A DNA stretch of 34,667 bases from Gnetum montanum (lineage: Eukaryota; Streptophyta; Gnetopsida; Gnetales; Gnetaceae). Below are positions 1 to 10,400 of this stretch, in pieces; the stretch's first letter is position 1, and the number at the start of each line of letters is the position of its first letter. The translations under genes were made by a program, and so were the position numbers. A model generated the notes under the pieces. It saw nothing but the letters and a program-made list of their open reading frames with translations, ran no database searches and had not been told where the DNA came from. The stretch is from assembly GCA_015680685.1 (NCBI GenBank), contig MNCI01009116.1, positions 261,040 to 295,706 of the forward strand, written 5' to 3'.

Positions 1-596
1 ACAATAAAGATCAAGATTGTTTTACATCATTGTAGCATTCCTTAGTTCTTTTATTCTATTTTTTATTAGCATACCTTTCCTTCTTTCCTAGTTTAATCAT
101 TTACATTCCAAAGTACTTCACTTTTATGCTCACTAGTTAAGTGGAAGGGGTATGAATGGTTTTGAGTGCTAAGTGTGATTGTTTGGTAACCTAGTAATAG
201 TCTTGCTTGATTTGATGAGTGGTAATTCCACTTTGTAATCTTAATGACAATCACATAAGCCCAAGGTGTGTATGGTAAACCAGGACCAGATATCCGTCAC
301 TCTAGGCTAAGATAGATTTGTATTTCTATTGTTATTTAGACTTCGACTTTTATCTCATTTTCAATCATGTTTGCCACTAGGAGCATTAAGAGCCTTATAA
401 CATCATCTATCATATGCCTCATTAAGAATTACACTATACACTAAGATTTCACTAATTCAAAGTGGGAAAACAACGATCACGAATTTAACATCAACTCCTA
501 ACATAATTACATTATCTATCCATGGAGTACAATATGGTTGCACACAGACACTCGTGACTTGTATGGTAGAGTGTTAGGATATGCCACCACTCATCA
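1..596 (+). mobile_element. LTR-A copy 0, partial long terminal repeat cut by the window edge
   Basis: Read on the + strand this matches the reverse complement of the LTR at 1422-2296 segment by segment. Shared blocks are the AATAAAGATC..GAGATT block at 2-20, the ATCATTGTAGCATTC block at 27-41, the TTGGTAACC block near 183-191, the CAAGGTGTGTATGG block near 262-275, and the terminal GTATGGT.GAGTGT..CCACTCATCA block at 561-596. It ends in ACTCATCA at 596. The U3 and TATA part would lie left of base 1. It is oriented opposite to copies 1-4. Divergence from copy 1 is considerable, so this is an old insertion. The next bases (CCAAG) do not show a tRNA primer-binding site. Confidence 0.8.
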
Positions 597-1416
597 CCAA
601 GGGTTTTATTTTGCAAGTGTTTAAAGTTTTAGGATTCTTGAGGGTTTTGTTAGTGGATCCAATTTCTCTAGAATTATCATTTTTTATGAGGGATTCTAAA
701 TTCCTCCCAATTTTCCTACCAATGTTGAAATGTTTTTCTTTTTCTATTGATGGAGAAATTTTTCTTAATTCTCATAATGCAAATTTACTAGTTTGCGAAT
801 AAAAATTTACAATCCCTTCTTCTAGTGATGTTTATGTAAATAAGATAACTAATTTTGTTCTTTTTGATGATGTATATAAGTCATTGTTTACAAATTTTAT
901 ATCGCAATAGGTTTTCATTCAAATTTAGGTTACTTGCCTCATAATTGAAGTTTTACTTCATAGGTAAATAATGTGATACAAAAACACAATACTTAAGTCA
1001 CTCATCTTATGTACTATTCTTATTTTTACTTGCTTGTTAAGTAAAGTATTGCATCGATGGTGTAATGTATCCTAAATATAGGATCATTTAGATATAAGCA
1101 TGTTGTGTTGAATGAGCACTAGGTTTTGATACCTAAAAGATATTATAAAATTTTATGTTTTGTCAAATTGTTTAATCTTCCATTGATTTTCTAGAGAAAT
1201 GAGGAACAAATGCATTTAAGGTAGGAACAAAACATTATGATGAAGTAGTAATCTTCCTAGAAAAGATAGATTCACTAAAAAATGGAGTTACATATTTTGG
1301 TTCATCATTCCTTTATTGTGTAAAGATAAAAACATTGGTGGAAGTTGTTGCCTCCTTCATTTTCTTTACTATTATTTGTTATTTTCTGTCATTGGCATCA
1401 ACTAATATTTTTTATC
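597..1416. other. AT-rich spacer, no gene recognised
   Basis: No reading frame here resembles a known family and no RNA gene is visible. It lies between two LTR-A copies and could be decayed internal sequence of the element whose LTR ends at 596, but I found no motif to prove it. Confidence 0.4.
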
Positions 1417-2301
1417 TATAATGATGGGTGGCAAGGTACCCCTACACTCAACCATACGAATAAGAGCGTTTTACGCACGATCCGGTCGAACTCCGCAGAC
1501 GAACTAGTTGTGATATCTAGAAAGTTTTCCTTAGGTCGCAGTTCACTATCTTCCCATCTGGACTAATGTTAACTTTGTCACGTATGGTTTAGTCCAGAGT
1601 GAGGTGTATGATGTGTTTCTATGCTAATGCTACTCTTGAAGACAATGGGAGATAATATTAACTAAGCTAAGAGAGAAAGGGTGAGAGAGAATCTAGATAG
1701 CCTAAGTGCGATGAGCATCTGTTCCTCAATTATCCGTACACATCTTGGACTTCGTGCACGACTACCACTGGGATTACCAAGCATAGATCCTAGGTATGCT
1801 ACTGGGTTACCAAGCAGTCACACTTAAATGCTCCTAATCAAGTTGTACTCATTCCACGTTTAACAGGAGTTTAAGGGTGAGAAGAGATTAACTAGGAAAG
1901 CAGTAAATAAGAATTGAATAATTAATTAATTGAACTAAGTGAATGCTACAATGATGAAGTAATCTCGATCTTTATTGCTGGTCATGTGCGTGTCCAAGTA
2001 CGTCACACTCGAATAAAGGACGTCGTACAATTACATTCACCACACTGCGGGCATACACTGGGAGGAAAAGGGTTGAGAGGAAAAATAGAAACTAAAATCA
2101 AAACTTAACTCTAAAACTAATGACTAATGCCCAAAACCAAGTGTGGTGCCTTTTATTTATAGGCTCACATTGGAACCATGATATCGCGTATGCGATATCG
2201 CGGCCCCAATAACTGGGCCTAACAGACTATGTATCTTGTATCAAAGCTCCGATAACAGGGCTTCGATAACTGGGCCTGACAGACCATGACTCATCATATA
2301 A
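1417..2301 (-). mobile_element. LTR-A copy 1, solo LTR with 5-bp target-site duplication TATAA
   Basis: The LTR body is 1422-2296 (875 bp), beginning TGATGGGT and ending ACTCATCA. TATAA at 1417-1421 is repeated exactly at 2297-2301, so the insertion limits are firm. The only plant-type TATA box is on the - strand (CTATAAATA, plus-strand 2154-2162). The element therefore reads right to left, with a 134-bp U3. No internal retroelement sequence is attached, as expected for a solo LTR left by LTR-LTR recombination. Family membership is by homology to copies at 1-596, 5966-6572, 27806-28635, 30764-31592 and 34390 onward. Confidence 0.88.
2154..2203 (-). promoter_or_regulatory. LTR-A copy 1 core promoter: TATA box and GATATCGC palindromes
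   Basis: On the - strand the U3 contains the near-palindrome GCGATATCGC (2192-2201) and a second half-overlapping GATATCGC-type site (2180-2187), just upstream of CTATAAATA (2154-2162). The same arrangement, with degenerate GATATCG or GATATTG motifs, occurs in copies 2 and 3. The promoter role is inferred from position. Confidence 0.5.
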
Positions 2302-2682
2302 CTTCAACCTGTTTTCCTTCCTTGTAGCTTCATTGTTCTTCAACAAAAATGATATGCTTTAAATAAATGTTCATCACGATTATAAAAGTTATAAGACTTG
2401 GGAATATTATATTATGTATTTGGTTGAATGTAAGTTTACTTGTTTGCTTGTAATACTAGTTCATTTTTATGATGACGAAAAATAATTAAAAACATATTTA
2501 TAAGAACCAAAAATCAAGTTGTGTGGAATTATATTTATATGCCCAACAAGAGCAAGCATACTAATAATTTACTACTTAGTTCTCTATAAAAAATAATGGA
2601 AGATTAAATATTTTGATAAAGCATGTAACTTTAGAATAGTCTTGAGATTGGGCATTACTATCTCATGTTCACTTAACAATAA
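2302..2682. other. AT-rich spacer, nothing recognised
   Basis: No coding, RNA or repeat signal was recognised between the solo LTR and the gag fragment. The sequence is simple AT-rich DNA. Confidence 0.4.
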
Positions 2683-2940
2683 TTGCTTCAAACATTGGTG
2701 AACTTGTTGAGCAATGGGAGCAGCCAAGGTGGAGTCACAAGTGCAAAGCCTAGCAACCAAAGGCTGGTTGAAGAGTTTAGGAAGTTGCTTCCACCTATGT
2801 TCAAAGGAACTGATGATCCAATGGTGGTCAATGAGTGGGTGGAAGAGATGGAGAAGGGTTTTGGTGTTTTGAGTTGCACACAAACCCAAAAGATAAGGTT
2901 GGCCATTTACCAACTTCAAGGGGCCACTACGAATGACTAA
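2683..2940 (+). pseudogene. Truncated Ty3/gypsy-type retrotransposon gag fragment
   Basis: An 85-codon frame contains the plant gag capsid signature. FRKLLPPMFKGTDDPM is followed by a W in EWVEEMEK and then the CTQTQKIRLAIYQLQG block. Plant Ty3/gypsy gag proteins (Retrotrans_gag family) show the same order: F-K-L-PP-F-G, then EW-MEKIF, then QK--A-LQG. The match stops at the LQGA position, where the usual WW motif should follow, and the frame ends in TAA. Downstream sequence is not recognisably gag, so this is a relic with no protease or reverse transcriptase nearby. It may belong to an older element into which copy 1 of LTR-A inserted. Confidence 0.75.
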
Positions 2941-3056
2941 CATTGCATGCATATGTGTGCATGTTACACCATCAAAGCATTATGTTGGGGATCAAAATTT
3001 GATAAATGATTAAAACTATGTACCTATGTGTACATAACTCTTCATTTAGCACATAG

Positions 3057-3254
3057 GGGTGTAGGCTAAGTGGTTAAGACACTTATCTCTTAGTTAGGAG
3101 ATTGTGAGTTTGATTCTTGATTGTGTTTCCAAGTGAGGTAGCTTTGTGGTGGGACCCTTTTTAGTTGTGAGTCACATTTACCGTATGTGCTATGTGTGTA
3201 GGGTTGTGCTACCAACCTTGAGTTACCTTGCCTCAAAAAAAATAAATAAAAAAT
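3057..3254 (+). mobile_element. tRNA-derived SINE-like element
   Basis: The left end carries RNA polymerase III internal promoter elements: an A-box-like TAGGCTAAGTGG at 3062-3073 and a B-box-like GAGTTTGATTC at 3106-3116. The spacing is tRNA-like (about 32 nt between the boxes). The right end, near 3233-3254, is A-rich and typical of a SINE tail. I could not find a convincing target-site duplication, so the ends are approximate. Confidence 0.55.
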
Positions 3255-4436
3255 ATCTCTTGTAAAGAATGAACTTTTGAATGAGCAAATGAATGAGTGA
3301 AGGCTTATACATAATGGGAATGCTATGCAAAATATTTTTGCAGAAATTGTACAATGCTACGTATGATGCACAAGCTCAAACCTATACAATTGTGATGAGT
3401 ATAAAAAGTGGTTAAAATATGTTTAGTAGGTTATGTTGCAAGTTTTCATACTAGTTTAGCTATATATTTATAATATATATCTATTATTTGGCCAAGAAAA
3501 TCTTATATATTTTGCAAATTAATAAAATCTCAAATTGATTCATTGAGAATTGATATTCATATTGAAAACCAAAATCAAAATGACTATATGTTATTCAATA
3601 ATAATTATTGTGAAAAGTTCTGTTAATTTGATTCATAATGTTTTTTTTACATGGCATGGACTTTACATCACATTTTTTTTGGCATTGCTTAGACTTTCTA
3701 TCACAGTTTTTTCTATTTTCTATGGAAATTTACATGGTGCATGGCCCATGATGTGGAGGGCGACAAAATACACTCCCCCTCTCACCACCCCATCGCATCC
3801 CGCCAGACGTATTGGCCTCCCGGCCAAAATTATTGCTTCACACTAAAATATATGGATACAAAAACATACAGATCAGCACTGTGCTATTTCACTTTTTAAT
3901 ATGTATGGACACGCTGTTGATGGCAAAAACAATGATTGGACACTCTCTCAGCTTACAAATGAATGAAAAAACAGGGAATGAATCGAGAACTTACGAACGA
4001 ACAAAGAGGTGAAGTGTTGCGGTAATTGTAGGACTTGATTTGGAAACTATATATCCTGTTTAACTTCTTTGCAAGTTGCAAACTTTGGCATTATTCAGAG
4101 CGGCTCGCACAGGGTAAACCTTTTCAGAGGCAGTGGTGGCAATCGTGGAGCCGCGCACGGAGACACACAACCTTTACCACAGTGTCGTATGTCCGTATCC
4201 TAATCCTATTTCATAAAACAAACAACGCGAAATGTGTGAATGGAGTGCTTCCAGGTTGTACCCGCACCTGCAAGGCCACGGAAGTTCGCCTTATCGCCAC
4301 GATCAATCTACATCTCTTATCATGGAAATTGGCCAATCTCTGCAAACTTTGGTGCCCTTCACTGGTTGCTCCTGTAGACTCTGTTTTTGTTTGTGTTTGT
4401 GTTTCTGCCCCCGTTTCTGGTTCTGCTTCGAACAAC
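3255..4436 (+). promoter_or_regulatory. Upstream region and 5' leader of the CCD1 gene
   Basis: This region holds the promoter and leader of the downstream dioxygenase gene. A TATA-like CTATATAT lies at 4047-4054, and from about 4080 the sequence becomes more GC-rich, as expected of a transcribed leader. The frame of exon 1 is open back to 4035, but the residues encoded before 4437 look like UTR translation (low complexity, VCVCV-type runs) and have no counterpart in CCD1 proteins. The transcription start is not determinable by eye. Confidence 0.4.
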
Positions 4437-7400
4437 ATGGGAGGGGGAGAGCAGGCTGCGTTTGCGGAAGAGAATGTTATGGCGGATCAGGATTACAAGG
4501 CTGTAAACCCTAAGCCGAGCAGCGGAATCGCCGCCGCCTTGGTAGATGTAATCGAAAGAATCGGAATTAAGCTTTTGTACAAATTGCCGAAAGAGCCTTT
4601 GGAGTATCTTTATCAGAACTTCGCTCCTGTTGACGAGACACGGCCCCAGGCTCAGCTGAACATTATCGGCCGTCTCCCTGTAAATTGTTGCTTCTAACTC
4701 TGCGGACTTTGATCGTGTTTGTGGCTGTGATAGTAATTGTGGCTGAAATGATGATGATTGTTTTGGTATTTGACAGAGCTGCCTCAACGGCGAATTTGTT
4801 CGTGTTGGCCCTAACCCGAGATTCGCGCCTGTCGCGGATTACCACTGGTGTGCATGTCACTTTATTTTGCTTTCTTATATGTCGATAAGAGGTTGAAGCA
4901 TTGAGAATGCAGGAAACGGGTCAATGAGATTTTATTTTTTGAAAAATGCATACTTCCAAAAGATATATAATGAATAAACCTGGCCGGTTGATAGTGACTG
5001 GTTGTTTGATAGATTATGTTAATTCTCTGTTGAATTTTTTCTTCTAATTTTAGTGAGGATTGACCACATGTGCCAGTTAAAATAAACCTTAACTGGTTTG
5101 TAAGATTGACAAGAAATTCGTGGATGGATTAGAGACACGAATTATCTCCTCCAGAATCCTGAGGGTTTAGGGTCCGGGTCGCCCGTACTCTGCAGTACAG
5201 AATTTTTCACCAAGATTTTGATATGCCATGGAAAATCGGTCCTGAAGACCCAATTAAAAAATAAATAATTAAAAAAATTAAAGACATGTTATTCATCATC
5301 CACAGTATTGAATATCGTTGAAATCTATGAACATGGTAACTGTTCTTTCTCAGCAGACTTTTCAGGTGATCTTCTCATCTAAACTTGTCACTGAAATAAC
5401 GAAGAGGGAGAAGAAAATTAAGCCCTTGATAACCTCATCAGCAGACACGTTAAAACATGTATTAGGTGAAACGTTTTATGACTTGGCCGCATTGGATGAT
5501 CTGTGTTCGTTTGTTGAAACGTGCAGAACGCGCTACAGACTCATTATGTGTGAATTGCATCGATTTTTCGCCATGAGGATCTTCTGAAATGTTGTCTCCA
5601 CCAGGAAAACTTACTTTCATGGATAGTTCGTTGGCCATTTTACATGGGTGCGGCTATCGGGCTTTACCTAGTGTTTCCAGTTATTCTCGGAGAGAGAAGC
5701 ATTTCCCGGTTTATCACTGTTGAGATTAAAGTTGAGCTAAGCTTTTCTGGACTACTGTGATACAACATTTTTAAGGAAATATTTACTAACACGATTGTTT
5801 TCTCTATAATTACACCTCTCACATTTTTAAGGAAATATTTACTAACACGATTGTTTTCTCTATAATTACACCTCTCTTGGAGGGCCTTTGGAGTGAAAAA
5901 AAAAAAAAAACATAATCGTGAATGGTTGTCTGTTTGTCAATAGTTGTAATGCTGTGTTGGAAGGGTGATGAGTGGCTACGTACCCTTACACTCAACCATA
6001 TGAGCGTTTCACGCACGATCGATCAGAACTCTACAGATGGGCTAGTTGTGGTACTAGATAGTTACTTGTTGATCGTAGTTCACTGTTTTCCCACTTGGTT
6101 TAGTCTAGAGTGAGGTGTACCAAAGATGCTCGTAGTCACACGTAGATGCTCGTGATCAAGTCGTACTCATTCCACGTTTAAGGAGTTTAGGGTGAAGAGA
6201 TATTAATTACAAAAATAATAATTAAATAATTAAACTAAGTAGATGTGCAATGATGAAGTAATCTCAATCTTTATTTTCTATCTTTATTTCCCATATTTCT
6301 GGTCATGTACGTGTCTAAGTACAATTACAATATCACACTGGGAGAAAGGGTTGAGAGATAAAAATAACAAAAACTGACTCCTAAAACTGACGAAAAACTG
6401 TTAAAAAACTGACTGCTTTCAGTGCGTCTACATGTGTGGGAATGCACTGGGAGAAAACTGACTGCTTTCCGGTGCGTCTACATGTGTATTTATAGGTCCA
6501 CATAGGAGTTGCGACATCGAGGCTTCAATATCGGGGGTCCAATGTCGCAGCCTGATGAATCATGATTCATCAAAGGGAAAGTCAATCTGATCTTTCTTTA
6601 GTCAGAAAATCAAAGAGAAAAAGCGTGATGTGCTACCCCCTCAGTATCATACCCCTCAGTATCATAGTTCATGCTTGTGCTTATTTTGGAGTAATTTTAG
6701 TGCTTGTGGTGGAAATCGCTTTAAAACCTAATTGCAACCGAAGTTTTGATTGGGAAACCAATTTTAAAGATTGAACATTCATGACTGTTGAGACAGGAAT
6801 GCACAGACATTATTTTTGAAGCTGGGAGTACATTGTCAACCATGTAGTAGGATCAGTAGGTATGAGCTGGGCAGGGTTTGTGATAGCCTCTGGTTAGCAT
6901 CAATAACTTGCTGGTGAAATGCTGTAGAAAGCTTTCTATGTGTTTGGTGTGCGGGCCACAGTAGGAATAAAACCTATAGAATATAACAGCTTGGTTCTTT
7001 TGGCTATTCATTGTCAGGCACTTTTGCAGTGTTCATGACAGTCATATCTAAAAAGTCATTTGCATCACATAGTATGCTGACGTAGTTTCACTAAAAGAAT
7101 TACTTGGTTGTGTGGAGCATGGTTCATAGTTTGCTGTTTGTTTATGTTCATCATGTTGAATTTGTTCCATGTGAAACTCTTGGTTCTCTAATAAGGTGGA
7201 AAAGCTATACTTGAAGACATAGAGCCAAACGCCCATTTCTGTTATTCCAATCTGGGTTTGTGTAAATGAACAGTAAATTGCCCGAGTATTCATTTTAAGT
7301 TGAGAGGAAGGAAACCTTCAGAGAATACTCATTTTGTGTAGAATTTGTGTTGACAGTTAGGACGTTGCTGTTTATATCTTACATTTATTTCTTTATCTTT

Positions 7401-10400
7401 CCTTCTCACGATCTCTGAATTGTCATACAATGTTATCAATTAAATGTGAGCTTTTTGCACACCTTGGAGCTTAATGTCAAATGAGGTGTATATTGTATTA
7501 GTCTAGTTATTCAAGAACTAATTTAAATAATAAACTGGCAAGAAATAGAGATTTATGTTAATTATAGGATATAAATCTTGTTATCTTTTTGTAGACTGGA
7601 AACTTGACTTTCAAGTACGCACTTGATTACACTATGGCTAAACCATAAATATGTTTTAGAAGTAAAACATTATTGTCACCTCTCTTATGAAAATTTTAAA
7701 CGCTTGTTATGTATTTGTTGAAAATTAGTAACTAATGATTGAATTATATTGTGTGGATTGTGCAGGTTCGACGGAGATGGGTCTGTTAATTATTCCTTGG
7801 AGGAAGCTTATACACAATCATTTTATTATTATTATAATTTTTCCGCCCTTCCTTTTCCAACATTTTAGAAGACAGCCACAACCTTTCTTCTTTTCATTTC
7901 ATCTGCTCTTTGATGCATTCATGCATTGACGCTTTTTTACGGGAAAAATTTGAACTAGGAAATGTTCAACATGTTTCATCATGTGTTGTTGGGTTCAATA
8001 ATTAATGAGATGCCACTTTGGGATCATATATTGTCTTGATGCCTGCGACCAATATGCTCAACTGATTGAATTTTTTGTTATTCGTGTTTCTATCCATTTA
8101 GAGATCACCTTGCTAATGAAAATTGCCACAGGAAATGTACTTCTGCAAAATATTGAGTATGAAAAGCATGTTAAGCTGTTGACAATTCAGTGTACTCATG
8201 TTTCATAACATTTCCCAATCATGTCCAACTTTCATAGTGATCAATAAGTGTTCAAGAACAAGAGCTTCGGAGATTTTGTTTAATTTCTTTCAGTTTTTGG
8301 TTTGTCACTGTATCAAAATATATTTATGTATGGACATCTTATCTATTCATCCTATGGTTTGAAGTTGCACAGATTTTATAACACGCAGCTTGTAATATGT
8401 TAATCAGAATGATTCATGGATTGAGAATCAAAGATGGGAAAGCTACATATGTTTCACGTTATGTCAAGACATCACGTCTTAAACAAGAGGAATACTTTGG
8501 GAAGCCAAAATTTTTTAAGGTTAATCTTAAACTTTATTTTCTCGATTACTCATTGTATTCTTTAGCAGATTGAAAACTCAAAATATCTTTTAGAAATCAA
8601 CTTCTAGAGATAAGACATAAAGTTTTAAGTTATTTTTTTGCCCTATAAAATATATTTAAAATATTTAGAATGAAGGAGTTTTCAATTTAAATTCCTACCG
8701 TTAGATGGTAAATCTTCTGATGGAGGAAGAATTTTCCAAGCCATGGGACAGATATCAACAACATGCTATGATGGTGATTTGTAACTCATGTTAACACACT
8801 TCTGACTTAGGGCTAAGACCTTTGTATTTATCCTGCAGATTGGAGACTTGATGGGAATGCTTGGATTGTTTTCCATCTTGACTTTTTCGCTACGAAAGAA
8901 ACTGGGTATCCTTGATTTGAGTTACGGAAGTGGAACAGGTGATTTTGTGATAGGATTGGATACAAAATAGGGTATTTACTTATTTTTAAAGAACATTTGG
9001 GCATTTAGTCATAGTTCTGTATTTAACAATAAGAATGCTGTAAGTACGGAATAATCAAAGCTTCTTATGCAGCTAACACAGCCCTTATTTATCATCATGG
9101 AAAGCTTTTGGCTTTAAGTGAAGGAGATAAACCTTGTAAGGCTTTTTTCTTACTCTTCTTGCTGAATGTTTTTGCCATAGTATAATGAACGATAATGGAA
9201 AGTTGAATTATTATCATGCATGAGAACACTTTTTTACTCCTGAAAACAAATCAAAACCACCAATGCTTCAATTCATTGGTGGTGGAAAGCTTTTGGCTTT
9301 AAATAAAGCAGATAAAACCTTGCAAGGCTTTTTTTTCTTATTCTTCTTGCTAAATATTTTCACTATCAACTATAAATGGAAAGTTGAATTAGTGTCATAC
9401 ATGAGCAGAATTTTTTCTACTTCTGAAAACAGTTCAAATTCACCAATGCTACAAGCATCTGATGGCACTGACCAAGCAGTGAGAAATTTGGACAGAAATT
9501 CAATAAGTAGTTACAATTACAACAACATATGAAAGTACTTTTTTTTGTTAATGTCAGACGCACTTAGAGTCCTTGAAGATGGAGATCTTCAGACACTTGG
9601 TCTAATGGATTATGGAGAAAAATTAGCACATAATTTTACTGCACATCCAAAGATTGATCCCATTACAGGTGAGTTCGTTGAAAGATCAGTGCAATGAATT
9701 TTTAAATTTATTTATATTAAAATACATGATAATTTACTTGTTAGAAATTTGCAGGGGAGATGTTTACATTTGGATATGCACCTACTCCGCCGTATATTAC
9801 ATATCGAATTGTAACAAAAGATGGGATAATGCTTGATCCAGTTCCGATAACAATTCCAAAGCCTGTCATGATGCATGACTTTGCTATTACCGAAAACTAT
9901 GCAATTTTCATGGATGTTCCTTTATATTTTGCCCCAAAGGTACATGTGAAACACAAGTTGCACTTTCCTATGCAAAGTACCAGTTTTGTTTTACTTTGTT
10001 GCAAACTTGTTTCAGGGGCACTAATTTCTGTCCCTCATGGAAACTCCTAATGTTTCAGGATATGGTGAAGGGTGGCTTCATTGTTACATACGACAAAACA
10101 AAGCCGGCTCGTTTTGGTGTGTTGCCTCGGTATGCCAAAGATGATATTCAGATGCAATGGTTTGAGCTTCCAAACTGCTGCATATTTCACAATGGTAAGA
10201 TAACCCGGTATACGTGACAGTATTTTTCCTTTTGTTATACTGATCCTGATCAAGATGATATAAGTTATTAACAAACAGCAATAAGTTCCTTGTGTATTTT
10301 ATATGCCAAAATTTCCTTTTCTTGGTAAGCGGTGGCAGCTTTTTATAGCATTTTCAATATCTTGTTTTATGATATTCATTCCATTTTGGGTTGCAATGTA

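Noticed and set aside
2584-2952. 122-codon minus-strand frame
   Set aside because: It is the complementary shadow of the gag fragment on the + strand.
4035-4436. N-terminal extension of CCD1 in frame with exon 1
   Set aside because: The frame is open, but the residues are low-complexity and have no counterpart in CCD1 proteins. The ATG at 4437 gives the normal length and a good start context.
5318-5587. 89-codon frame in CCD1 intron 2
   Set aside because: It has a plausible-looking composition but no recognisable domain and lies in an intron. CCD1 splices correctly without it.
9263-9532. 89-codon frame in CCD1 intron 6
   Set aside because: It is explained by the decayed tandem copy of exon 6 running on into intron sequence.
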